DNA from: Stropharia rugosoannulata
Taxonomy: Eukaryota; Basidiomycota; Agaricomycetes; Agaricales; Strophariaceae
Length of the DNA stretch: 64,000 bases
Reading direction: 5' to 3'
Assembly: GCA_028532985.1 (NCBI GenBank)
Contig: JANCIK010000002.1
Location: forward strand, 1,736,001 to 1,800,000
Shown: positions 12,001 through 23,914 of the stretch, in pieces
Numbering within the stretch: the first letter of the stretch is position 1
Layout: the number at the start of each line of letters is the position of its first letter
The notes under the pieces: generated by a model
Seen by the model: only the letters and a program-made list of their open reading frames with translations
Database searches by the model: none
What the model was told of the DNA's origin: nothing
Position numbers and translations under genes: made by a program

Positions 12001-12965
12001 GAGGACTCCCTTGGAATTTGTGGTGTGCTAGATGAAGCTATGAAATCTCTCGTTGGGACGTATTTTGATGAATGGTCTGCGGTGGTACACAATCCCGAGA
12101 AAAGAGCACTATTTCGACAAGTATGTTCACTTTTCTTCTCAAACTGCCCGAGTGCTAAGATTTTCTTGTTGTACAGTTTGTAAACACAGATGAAGTGAAG
12201 GACGGGATTGAAAGCATCGAAGAACGGGGTCAACGTCGTCCCGTTGAATGGCTCGAAGAGGCGCCACTAAAGTTCGAAAAGGAGGAAATTGTGCAACCAG
12301 AGACCGAATGGCAGTGGAGCAAAGTTGCAGCTGCGCAAGACCTGCAGCTGTCTAGTCCAGTGTCGACTTCGATTTCTGTTAACTATTCCGATACTCAACT
12401 TGCAGTCTTTAAGTTAGCAAATGGACAACTCTACGCTACGCAACAACTTTGTCCACATCGGCGGGCATTTGTTTTATCAGACGGACTCGTGGGGGAAACT
12501 CTGGAAGGAAACTCATATGTTTCATGTCCTTTGCACAAGTGAGTATCTAGTAAAACTAACCAAACATTACTTTGTATTTAAATCTTGTCATCAGGAGAAA
12601 TTTTTCCTTGAAAGAAGGCAACTGTTTAACGGATAGTAACTACAAAATTATGGTTTTCGAGGTTACTATATACCTCCCTCGTATTGCCACATACTGACGT
12701 CATCTAATCACTGCAGGTGAAGGAAGAGGATGGAGACATTTTTGTTAAATTGCCGAACCCTGAAGCCATCGACGCGGTACTTGGTACTCGTAAATGGATG
12801 GTTAGGAGGAAGTCTGAACAAGAGACCAACCCGGCTAATTCCCCTCATGTCGATATAGTTTCACCGGCTGGAGAAGGTGAAAATCAGGGACCAATGCTGG
12901 AAAGAGAAGTGGAAAGAGAAGTAACCCTAGGTTGCGTCGGCAGTAACCCAAACCTGGACTGGTAA
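9069..12965 (+). CDS. nir: Assimilatory nitrite reductase, NAD(P)H type
   Basis: Reduces nitrite to ammonium in the cytosol, the second step of nitrate assimilation. The order of domains is the full fungal one, about 1,100 residues: a FAD/NAD(P)H reductase with VVVGLGMAALAF and VVGGGLLGLEAAKAL, a BFD-like [2Fe-2S] segment with CSCYNIS and GTGCGGCVP, a second GCEICKP site, the sulfite/nitrite reductase halves with the sirohaem-4Fe4S ligands SCVGTSWC (C-x5-C) and GCVREC (C-x3-C), and a C-terminal Rieske domain with CPHRR and CPLHK. The start MTENNVVHAPGKSIVVVG was chosen because the Rossmann fold follows at once. The TAG in frame near 9360 is removed by an intron ending GGGTAG. No nitrate reductase or nitrate transporter lies in the window. 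Confidence 0.93.
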
Positions 12966-13417
12966 TTTTTGCTGTTCTCAACGAATCGATAAGTCATCTA
13001 TCGTTTATACACCCATTGTTTCCTGTAAGGACATAAGCTCACGTACCCGTATTCTGTAAAGGATTGTTGTCGACTCAATTTTAATTTACATATATCATAC
13101 TGGAAGGGAAATTGAAAACATGTGCCGTATAAGTATAAAGGATTGATAAAGAACATCCCCAATTTCATCCGCCGTGCCATGGCTTAAGCACGTTTAAGGA
13201 TAGCACAGTACATTTTTTGAGGTATTGGTGCAGGATTAAGACTCGAGTTGGAGTTATGAAGTTGGGCTAAAGTCTGCTAAAGTTGAGCGCTTGAGCAGAT
13301 AGCAAGACGCGTTTATCGGAGTTGACACGCTTTTGGGTCTCCGATGGACGCGTCGCTTTGCCGTTATATTGCCACTGAGACTGAGTGTCTTTACATCCAT
13401 ACCTACCACCTCCCTCC
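12966..13417. other. nir 3' region and dUTPase promoter
   Basis: No gene seen. The second half holds two MluI-type cell-cycle boxes described separately. Confidence 0.5.
13307..13353. promoter_or_regulatory. Two MCB boxes (ACGCGT) upstream of dUTPase
   Basis: Exact ACGCGT palindromes lie at 13307-13312 and 13348-13353, 111 and 70 bases before the ATG at 13418. MCB is the site of the MBF complex (Mbp1-Swi6 family, conserved in fungi), which drives G1/S genes for DNA synthesis; yeast DUT1 is a classic target. Motif seen; its use here is inferred. Confidence 0.6.
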
Positions 13418-14148
13418 ATGGAAAACTTCCAACTGAATAAAAAGAGAAAAATGTCACCAGAGACAGACACTAGCACGCCTGCCCTCCAACTCCTTGTGAA
13501 GCGTTTGTCCGATAAAGCAACCATACCTACACGCGGTTCAGCACTTGCTGCAGGCTACGATTTGTACAGGTGCGTGGCATCATGTCCCGTCCTTAACTTA
13601 TACAAATTCAATCTTTAGTGCGGAGAAGAAAGTCATTCCAGCACATGGAAAGGCTCTAGTTGATACTCAGCTATCCATTGCTGTTCCTCCCGGAACGTAC
13701 GGACGCGTGGCACCTCGCAGTGGCCTCGGTAAGTACGAATGCTCTGCGTTAATTATGTACCATGCGGACTTCCCACCGTTTCACTAGCCTCGAAGTTCAT
13801 GATTGACACTGGGGCTGGGGTCATTGACGCAGACTACAGAGGTGTTGTCTTCGTTCTGCTGTACAACCTTTCGGACAAGGATTTCCAAGGTATGTATACG
13901 CGACCTTTGTTGAACACACAGAGAACTGACTATTACAAAAATAGTGGAGCAGGGTGACCGAATTGCTCAGTTAATTCTTGAAAGAATCTATACACCCGAG
14001 ATCCTTGAAGTTGACGTGAGTCGTTTCGGGCAGCTCCTTCCTTGTGACTGTCTCTTAATGGTTTACCGATTAGGATCTTGAAGAAACGTTGCGCGGAGCG
14101 GGAGGGTTTGGTTCAACCGGAGGCCACACTCTCTTGAATACTGCTTAG
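13418..14148 (+). CDS. dut1: dUTP pyrophosphatase (trimeric dUTPase)
   Basis: Hydrolyses dUTP to dUMP and pyrophosphate, supplying dTTP precursor and keeping uracil out of DNA. All five family motifs are in order across the spliced exons: AAGYDLYSA (I), PRSGLA (II), the catalytic GVIDADYRG (III, with Asp and Tyr), GDRIAQLI (IV) and [10 protein letters not shown] (V), the last being the flexible C-terminal arm over the active site. Four or five introns, all GT-AG. I start at [13 protein letters not shown], whose KKRK may be a nuclear signal; an in-frame ATG at 13385 would add eleven residues but lies close to the second MCB box. Confidence 0.93.
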
Positions 14149-14208
14149 AGTTTTCAAGAAGTAGTAGTATCTGAGGAGCTTGATAATGTATATTTAGTGG
14201 GATATGTA

Positions 14209-14679
14209 TCAACGTTTGCGTTCAGCGTCAACCACATAGTACCCATCTTGAGTACGTGAAGCGTACTTGAGGAGTGCTTGTCCGGCCCCTCCCGATAATT
14301 TAGAATAGGTAACGTTCTTGTCAGCGTCTTCTTTCTGCCCTCTACCTTTCACCGTCGTTCCAGAAGTATCAACTAGTCTGACGGCTTCAACCAATCTAAC
14401 CATCTCTTCCAGCTCTGCTTTGACAGCCTCGAATTGCGGTGTATCCTGTGGTGGACAGATCAATGCGGACAGTTCGTATAGGCGAGCAATGGTTTTGGGA
14501 GATAGTTTCGGTGAAGGATATGATGTTAATAAATCATTGACCGACCATGTCGGTTGGATTGGAAGCCCATATGAATCCGTTGCCTTGCTGGACGTGAAGA
14601 CATGTCTCCTAGGCGGACAACGTTTAGGAACAGACGAGAGTGTGTATAGGGACCTTCGCAGGCATGGTAGCCCTGTCAT
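14209..14679 (-). CDS. GatC-like subunit of mitochondrial Glu-tRNA(Gln) amidotransferase
   Basis: A single-exon protein of 156 residues. The middle part (LSPKTIARLYELSAL...VKAELEEMVRLVEAVRLVDTSG) has the helical pattern of GatC, the small subunit that holds GatA and GatB together when mischarged Glu-tRNA(Gln) is amidated in mitochondria. The N-terminus MTGLPCLRRSLYTLSSVPKR is Arg/Ser-rich with no acidic residue, as expected for a mitochondrial presequence. Assignment is by pattern only; confidence is moderate. It is divergent from the mS34-like gene. Confidence 0.6.
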   Translation of the reverse strand: MTGLPCLRRSLYTLSSVPKRCPPRRHVFTSSKATDSYGLPIQPTWSVNDLLTSYPSPKLSPKTIARLYELSALICPPQDTPQFEAVKAELEEMVRLVEAVRLVDTSGTTVKGRGQKEDADKNVTYSKLSGGAGQALLKYASRTQDGYYVVDAERKR

Positions 14680-14815
14680 TTGGATGGTAAAGGTTCAGTT
14701 GGCTGAGCTTGAATTTATAACCGAGCTTTTCCAGCTTCGGACTTGCTTCGGACCGTCTCGCGCTGCATCTTTTGGTCTCACTTACTCTCCTTCACACCCC
14801 TCAGTCACTCACCCG
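14680..14815. promoter_or_regulatory. Shared 136-bp divergent promoter, GatC-like and mS34-like
   Basis: The two start codons chosen point away from each other across 136 bases. No TATA is evident. Both products act in mitochondrial translation, so a common bidirectional promoter is plausible. Confidence 0.4.
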
Positions 14816-15256
14816 ATGGCGGCAGTAGCAAGAAATGCGTTCGAACGAACGCTAAAGAGCCTCACCCCCAAAATGGACCTTCCACCAGTCCTCAAACCAC
14901 GGAGCGGCAACCTGTATGAAGTGCTCTCTCGTAAGCCAACCGGGCCTGTTGGCATGGAGGTGCACCAGACGCGGTGGTCAGAAAAAAACATTGCAAACAC
15001 ATACTGGGTCATTACACGGGCGACCTTGAAACTCCAGGGAAAGCATGGGCGTGCCTGGGGACGTCTATACTGGAAAGGTCCGTCATTTCATGCAACGCTC
15101 GAAGTGTCGCTGATAATTGTTGTGGATTTCAAAGGTGAACCCGTCAGCTTGAAGGATGAGCGTATAAGAGGAAGTCTAAAGTACGGCTGGAAGGAGGGCC
15201 GTTCGTCTGCGAAGCAAGGGCTGCTCACACCCAAGACCCCGGAAGTCAAGCCTTAA
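14816..15256 (+). CDS. mS34-like mitochondrial small-subunit ribosomal protein
   Basis: A single exon of 146 residues. The central segment, LYEVLSRKPTGPVGMEVHQTRW, then YWVITRATLKLQGKHGRAWG followed by RLYWKG, matches the layout of animal MRPS34 (a Tyr-Trp strand, then GRAWG and a short strand ending in Gly). The frame stays open far upstream, antisense through the GatC-like gene, but a start at MAAVARNAFERTLKSL is the first that does not crowd that gene. The tail is basic (GWKEGRSSAKQGLLTPK). Assignment by pattern, so moderate. Confidence 0.55.
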   Translation: MAAVARNAFERTLKSLTPKMDLPPVLKPRSGNLYEVLSRKPTGPVGMEVHQTRWSEKNIANTYWVITRATLKLQGKHGRAWGRLYWKGPSFHATLEVSLIIVVDFKGEPVSLKDERIRGSLKYGWKEGRSSAKQGLLTPKTPEVKP

Positions 15257-16024
15257 CTTTTGTCTGTATGTAACCTACCTGCTGCTTTGAGTGGTTATAT
15301 TACGCTTACTTTTTGTCAAGAAGCATGCAGCCTATGTAAAATACTCATATTCGTAATTTCCACCCTCAATACACGCTCTGAAGAAACTATTTTTCGTCTT
15401 ATATATTTTTACCAGCGCCCGACAAAGTAAAATGCAGACCAAGCCGTGACCTGTTCACAAGCGGATTATTCTATTTTGAAACCCCTACACACCAAACAAT
15501 GTGCCGAATGTGATGCCGTCCTTGGCACCCAGGTTTGCTACTTTAAGCCAACATTTGACAAACGCCGTCGAATCAATTTGGAGTCAACGACCCAAAGTTT
15601 GCAAGAGACTACTCACTCATCCACGTTGCTTTTTCAAAGCTTTTTACGTAGATTGTGAGTGTTATACTTTACATCTCTGCACCTGCTGCTGACCCAATTT
15701 ACAACAACAGAATTTACTAGAAAACAACTAGAAAACGTACTTATACTATAGTTTGACTAAGGTCACATATCGGCTCAATTTTATCTGGATGATACCGTCG
15801 ATGTTAACAATGCGAATTTCTTGATTGTTCTGAAAAAGTTCCCAACTTCGTCAGTGACCACCCACATATTACATTCTTACTGCAATTCTGTCTCTAACTC
15901 TGTCTTTTCAATGAAAAAGGTACGTGTGTCCTTTGTAAATATTATTTATTTATTTATTGTCTACTATGCTACTTCATGCATCATGATTATCTGTATCCTA
16001 GGGTCAAAGCATATAAGACTGAAT
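15257..16024. other. Intergenic, no supported gene
   Basis: A short frame at about 15446-15658 contains two CxxC-like pairs (KQCAECDAVLGTQVC) but has no start with a leader and no partner exons that I could join. The region is otherwise AT-rich with short TTTATT runs near 15945. Confidence 0.4.
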
Positions 16025-17186
16025 CTAGATGCCCCTGTAGGTAGCGAGCTGGCTGGCCATGCGGGAGGCCTGTCCAGCGGTGAACTCGGTGAAGCATGAA
16101 TCATAGCTGTAATCCATGTAGTTGTCTAGGTGTCATCCGTAAGTATTACAACCAAAAATAAAAAGAGGATTGCAACATACTGATGGGGTCGAGACCAGCG
16201 CTCGAGCAAGTGTCACGGCCAGTAGGGCAGCCAGAGGCAGCAGAAGCCTCTGCTGGTGTGTCAGAGACGGAGTCGCCAGTTCTCGAGCAGCCGCCTTGGA
16301 AAGTGTGGTAGAGACCGAACCAATGGCCGGCTTCGTGAGTGAGAGTCTGATGTACCCTTATCAGCTTCTGAACATTTTAATGAAACGGAACTGAACATAC
16401 GTGTCCAAGGTTGTAATTGGTGGTGGAGCCTCCAGGAACGGTGGAGTAGAGCATGACTGTATTCCTTGTTAAACTGGGAGGTGACATCTCACTAGTATGT
16501 TTACTTACCGACACCGTCATCAGTAGGAGCACTCTTGTAGCTGGAAGGGAACGTAGCGTATCCTAAGAGACCACTGGTCGAAGAGGACTTGAATCTAAAA
16601 TGATGATTTAGCTGACTTGAAATTGTTACTCAGATGCTGACAGCTAACCCGACGGTGTAGACATTGAGGTCAGCGGCAACTCCCTGGCGAAGAGCCTTCT
16701 TCATGGCAGTCTGGTAAGTGTTGCTGGGGCCGGCATTGTTGAACCAGTTGGCATTAAGGGTTCTGGTGGTGTTTGCCAGGACGAAGGAGTATCCAGACGC
16801 GGCGTAAGCCTTGTTGAGGACATCAATCTGGCTGACGATTTGCGAGTCGCTGTGAAGACGACGGTAAGAGAAGGGTTAAGTATGTTAAAAGTGGGGCATA
16901 CGGGATGACACCAGTGGCAAGGGTGGTTCCCGAGGCGATAACGTGGAAGTACACTTTGATAACTTTCGCAGCTCCGGTGGCGCTAACGATGGGGGCAACC
17001 TTCTCGGTCTTGAATCGGGCCTCGGCAAGCTTGACCTCTGTGTCGGTAGGGTTGTTTCCACAGCCACTACAAACGATGGCTGAATTTAATAAAAATGGCT
17101 CAACGACTTGGGTTAATTACTACTCACCGTCCAAGGACGTTGGTGGCAGTGAGGAGGAGAGCAAGGGCAGCAGATGTGAAGCGCAT
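16025..17186 (-). CDS. Secreted zinc metalloprotease, peptidase M43B (MEP1-like)
   Basis: An extracellular protease of the pappalysin family. The start [19 protein letters not shown] is a clear signal peptide, followed by a Cys (RCG...). The zinc site [11 protein letters not shown] (HExxH plus a following His) is encoded at 16323-16337 and onwards; downstream lie the Cys-rich [18 protein letters not shown] and the end [23 protein letters not shown], matching the family's Met-turn area (an M follows the MDYS segment) and its C-terminal helix. The gene has about six GT-AG introns, and the length, about 280 residues, is that of MEP1-type enzymes. Likely used for nutrition or host-tissue breakdown; this role is inference. 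Confidence 0.88.
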
Positions 17187-18966
17187 TACACAGGAGAAGC
17201 CGAGGACAGGAAGTAGACCGAGAGAAGCTACTGAGCGCCTTTCAAGCAATACGACCTGCTTTTATGCAAACCAGAGAGGAGACCGAAAAGCCGACTCAAG
17301 AGCATGACGGGCGCATACGAATGTATGCTTTCAATAAAAACATGGGGTTGAACACATGGAGATTACCGTTAGACATGCGATAGAAGGGCGGTGCGCGTGC
17401 ACTCCAAACTGGCATATATTATCATGAAGAAGACTGCCAGAATAAAAATTAGGTTGACCAGTGCAGAGCTAGTACAAGATGGCAAAGCCAAGCCTAAGCC
17501 AAGGTAAGATTCTATTCACTGAAATGCCATGGGATGACGAGCCTGGTGAGTCACAAGTGCAAGCAGATGGACAGGACGAGAGACGCGCGGGCGCAGGTAC
17601 ATTCAAAACAAGTGCGTAAGATAACACTGTAGAATTTTCCGAGATGAAGAGTGGAGAAAGCAGAGGATGGACTGATCGATTGTGGGCTACGATTTTGTTA
17701 CGACTATATATGAGAGTTGTATGAGAGAGCGCGACAGTTATTAAGCAGGCCTTTTATACAACAAGCTGCGGAGGTACTCGAAACTTACCTGTGTCCACCA
17801 GACTTTCTCCGAGCAGTCAGCAGACTCCTGAGCCTCTTCGAAGTGCTTACCACGTGCAAACCAAAGGATAAAAGCTGATAAAAGACAGATAACACCCCGC
17901 AAGCCCGCGTGTCCACTGGGTCGCGCGTCAGACGTCTGCTAAGATCAAGAGTAGTAAGACTTAGGCAGCATGGCGGATAGAGATAAGTATATCGTTCAGA
18001 AACTGTATCCAAGGCTCGTGAGCGAAATGGAAAAGCCAGCGAAATATGTATGTGCCAACCATGATATGTGCTTGGAGAGCTGTGCACTGTCGATTGTATC
18101 ATGCGATCTGGGGTATGCACCTAATGACTCCACGTGGATAACTGCCAAAGCGACGATCGCGCGAGCATCTAAGATTGCAACATTCTTGCGTCGCTGGAGG
18201 TCTGGAGGTCATTGGCAGGTTGGTTTCACAGCTTATACCGTTATACGAAGGGCATATGCGTGTATGCGGTCATAGGCAACGCGATGCATTGCTATCGTCA
18301 GAAGGTATCCGTCTGCCTTGCGTCGTTCCCTGTCGTTCCCCTTTACCAAGGCTACTCAATGAAGGTTTGTGTTGCTGGAATCTCAAGACGACAAGTTCCG
18401 TTACGTATTTTCTCGTACAATTTTCCAAATAACTGGACAAAGTTGAAAACTTGGACTCGGAATGAATTCAACTATCGTTAATACTTACTTGTATAAAGTT
18501 CTTATTTAACCAGCAATGATAAACCCTACTTTGATGCTCCAAAACTAAATGTCAATTGAGGCAATTGTTGTAAGGCTATTAATATTGAGTAACCAAAGCA
18601 AATGCAATACACGTGATATTATCCCCGGCTATCGCGGACGTGGTGTCTCTCCCGGAACTGCTCATTTCATGTGTAAACTTATAACATAACACTCTATGAC
18701 ACTCATTCCGGCGTCCTAAGCTTCGAAGTTACTATTATCATAAGGCATACTGCAGTGCCTACTTCCTGCCTGAGAGCAGACTCACTATCTCGTCACATTT
18801 CTGAAGCACAGTTGGTCCACATTTCTCCATATTCTTCACCCAGCGCTTGGTAAATACGGCACTGAAGCCAAACTGAAGCGCTCCTGGATTATCTGGCACA
18901 CATTAGACCCAAGGCGGAATCTTCTCTCTTTCTTATCATAGGCCAATCAGGGTGACACTCAGAATC
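17187..18966. other. Long intergenic region, no supported gene
   Basis: Frames at 17785-18120 (minus) and 17970-18275 (plus) overlap each other and give no family-like sequence or joinable exons. There is scattered direct repetition but no long repeat that I could confirm by eye. Confidence 0.4.
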
Positions 18967-19032
18967 ATGTCATCACGTACCCTGATCGACGCACAGTTCG
19001 ACCGAGCGGTCCAGATAGTACAGGGCCTGCCT

Positions 19033-19044
19033 AAGACAGGACCC
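19033..19044 (+). repeat. Target-site duplication, left copy
   Basis: AAGACAGGACCC, ending the ACBP coding part before the insertion. Confidence 0.85.
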
Positions 19045-19379
19045 TACGACCGACGCACTCTCGCGAGCCAACTAGAGGCAGCGACGGGGCATACAATAGA
19101 AACAAGAAGAACCTCAAATAGAAGACCAAGGAAAAAACTCAATGACAGCAGACCGCGGGGTGATTAAACGGCGTTTCCGTGCCGGAGGGGAGGGGGAACG
19201 ACGCCCCGGACGTTTCCTACCTCCCTTGCAAATCACCAGCGAAGCTCAAGGCCGGGCATTGGGGCCCAGCGAAGAACAAAACAATTAATACTTAATTATA
19301 TTAATGTACATGTACAAAGTCTGTAATAGTCCCTAACTCGACAGACAATAAACGAGATTACAAAAAAAAAAAAAAAAAA
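19045..19379 (+). mobile_element. Poly(A)-tailed retroinsertion (5'-truncated non-LTR element or retroposed transcript)
   Basis: About 335 bases foreign to the interrupted gene, ending in a run of about 20 A and flanked by perfect 12-base duplications of the target. An AATAAA signal (at about 19346) lies shortly before the tail, as in a polyadenylated transcript. These are the hallmarks of target-primed reverse transcription. The insert's first 120 bases stay open in frame with the host and look basic (RRTSNRRPRKKLNDSRPRGD), which could be the end of an ORF from the source element. I cannot name the family; a LINE 3' end, a SINE or a host mRNA copy are all possible. Confidence 0.8.
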
Positions 19380-19391
19380 AAGACAGGACCC
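19380..19391 (+). repeat. Target-site duplication, right copy
   Basis: AAGACAGGACCC again, directly after the A-run (its first A is shared with the tail), from which the ACBP frame resumes with ATT CAA ACA GAC. Confidence 0.85.
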
Positions 19392-21067
19392 ATTCAAACA
19401 GACTACGAGGAAAAACTGACCATGTATAGGTAGGTGCTATGACTTTACACCATTTTCTGAACTAATTTTTCTTTTCAGTTTGTATAAACAAGGTACTGGC
19501 ATAAACCGACATGCGCCATTTTCCATGTCTGACCCCTAATTTTGCAGCCACTGCTGGAAATGTCAAGTCTCCTAGACCTGGTATATGGGATATGTTGGGT
19601 CGCGCTAAATGGTACTTAAAAAGCCTGCATAGAATCCTGCGAGATTTACAAAAGCACTTTCATAGGGATGCTTGGGCGAAGCACAAGGATTTAGATCCCT
19701 TTGAAGCTAAATGGCTATACGTAGAAGCTTTGCTCAAGGTAATAATCTTTCCATATTAATTCATCCTCACTCTAATTTTGTTACAGGTCCTACGAAAGTA
19801 CTCAGACAAGACCGTTGCCATGGATCTCGTTGAAGAGCTTGAGTCATATAGTGGTGACCCGTCGCATATCATCATGAGTCGTAAGCACAGAAATATTTTA
19901 AAGACTGCGTTTTTGAAACCTTGTAATAGGCTCACTATCACGGTCCCCTCATTCCGATTCTTCTTCAAGCTCAACGCTTTCTGAACCAACAAGAGCTAAC
20001 CATTTACGACATATCTACCCGCCTCAGGAAACAGAAACAGATTCCGCTTCGGAAGGTGGGTCGGAAGGTGATGTACAGGAGTTGCCCGCCTCATCCTCTA
20101 CTCGCGACCGTCAATCAGCAGATATAGGAAGAACATCTCTGGAAAACAGGCCTCATTCGTCCCTTTCATCACAACAGCATTATCGCACTCCCCTTACTGC
20201 CTCTCTGGTCTTGTCTCCTTCACCTTCACGTTCGCATGATCAAACATCTTCCCAACAGCCTCTGCCTTTGCTTCAAACTCAGTCTGCATTTGCTAACGCT
20301 ATACCTGCACCTAACACTTTCCCCCACGTATATGAGGGGCATCTCGAGGACCCGAGGGGCAATGTGCGATCATCTCCTAACATATACCCCGGGCGCGCTG
20401 GCTATGGCAATCAGTCACAGTCGAATCGATCAATATACGCAGGTGTACGAACCCCCTCAGCAATGGCGATAGAGCGGGCAGTAGAGAACGTACAAGTTGA
20501 GCTAGCGGCTTTGACAGAACGCATAGAGCTCCTAGAGTCTCGCACCCTGTTGCATTCGCGTTCTAACGTCTCGGGAAGCCCTTATGGCAGTCGCAGCTCC
20601 CCTTCACGCATGAATGGCCGCGAGTCTCCCAATGGGAACGCACCATCAGTCTGGGATATTAACGACCTCGGAATGTGGTCATTAGTGCTCAACCCTCTGT
20701 TACGGGGCTGGGATAATTTGCGAGAGTTATCGACTTTTTTCGCCCGAAACGAAAGCCGCTCTCCGTCCATGGTCATCATCCGTCGACTTTGTCTCGACGT
20801 TTCCTTCCTCGCATGCGTTGTCGCTATTATTGGCGCTGTCTGGAGGAAAAGCGGTGTTCGACGACGGGAGGTCAAAGCTGCCCTTGTAGCCCTTTGGGGT
20901 GCAATAATAGGTACAAAACCTCGACGGGCGTCGGCAGATATGAGTTGTTAAAATTAATGTTGATTTTACGCTCGTCTTCAAACATTGTAAATCGACACAT
21001 TGTGTTATTTGTGTATTTAGAACAGTGTACGTTATAAGTTTACGACGTTATTTGCTAAGGTGGGTCC

Positions 21068-23263
<2,196 letters not shown>

Positions 23264-23914
23264 ATGTCTTTCATTAATCTATATTACAAGAGAGTGAGTC
23301 CTAATGTAACAATTCTGTGGGCGCGAGCTGAGACATGAAGATAGACTACAGCTACTGCTAAAGCATGTTATATCTGCTTTAAACCCACCACGACGGTTCT
23401 TGCAACAATCAACACCGTCGATTTCCTGTATACCTGTCCAGGCCATCTTTCAGACTCCGGATTCGCGACGCTCATACCAGAGGAGCCAGTGGCTCCAGTA
23501 GTGTCAGCCGAAGAGATAGCTAAAGTCAAGACGGAGTGGGAAGAGAAACAGAGGAAGCTTGAAAAGGCAAAAGAGGAGAAAGAGAAAGAGAAAGCTGCAA
23601 GTGATTCAACCAACAAGGACTCCAGTAAGGAGAAAGATGCAAAACCGCAGCCAAAAGGCAAGTTACCTCCAGTACCCGGCTCTTTGTCACCATCTCCTTC
23701 CTTGCCCAAACATGAGCGTTACTCCCTCCATCGGGATTATTTTGCCAGTTGAGTCACTTCTGTCCATTGGGCATTTTACTTTACTGATCTGCGGGCAGTG
23801 AGGCAATCTGAGCATCGCAAACGACGACAAAAAGCACAGGCTAAAGAGTTAGCGCCTCGGTTGCCTGAGGCACCCCAAGGTAGTCTCGTGCAGGCCAGCC
23901 ACGAAGGAACATAA
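23264..23914 (+). CDS. Vfa1-like Vps4-associated protein
   Basis: Yeast Vfa1 binds the ESCRT-III disassembly ATPase Vps4 and stimulates it at endosomes. After the start MSFINLYYKR, an intron ending GATAG joins TTATAKACYICFKPTTTVLAT, with a C-x2-C pair, then VDFLYTCPGHL with a second Cys-x3-His: the zinc-binding head of the family. A long Glu/Lys coiled coil (EEIAKVKTEWEEKQRKLEKA) and a Pro-rich linker follow; a last short exon begins MRQSEHRKRRQKAQAKELAPRLPEAP and ends at TAA 23912-23914. About 180 residues, the expected size. The choice of GATAG as acceptor, not the CTACAG six bases later, is forced by the frame. Confidence 0.75.

Larger units (their letters stand above)
18967..20951 (+). 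pseudogene. Acyl-CoA-binding protein, ACBD5/Atg37-like, first exon split by an insertion
   Basis: The encoded product would bind long-chain acyl-CoA and sit on an organelle through a C-terminal anchor; ACBD5/Atg37 relatives act at peroxisomes and in pexophagy. Exon 1 codes DAQFDRAVQIVQGLPKTGP, then is cut by a 335-base insertion; the frame resumes as IQTDYEEKLTMY, then YSLYKQAT, KSPRPGIWDMLGRAKW, DAWAKHKDLDPFEAKWLYVEALL: the whole ACBP fold with its acyl-CoA residues. A Ser/Pro-rich linker, a coiled coil (MAIERAVENVQVELAALTERIELLE) and a hydrophobic span (FLACVVAIIGAVW) before a basic tail follow. As written, translation runs into the insert and stops at 19165-19167, so this allele should be null unless the insert is bypassed by splicing. 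A 14-nt exon lies at 19479-19492. Confidence 0.85.

Noticed and set aside
14318..14815. Extension of the mS34-like frame through the GatC-like gene
   Set aside because: The frame stays open upstream by chance. Starting at 14684 would put the two divergent start codons 4 bases apart, leaving no room for a promoter; family length fits the later start.
15446..15692. Short frame with Cys-x2-Cys pairs
   Set aside because: No start with a reasonable leader, no second pair at zinc-finger spacing, and no joinable exon.
17785..18275. Overlapping frames on both strands
   Set aside because: Neither has a family-like sequence, and I could not join exons to extend them.
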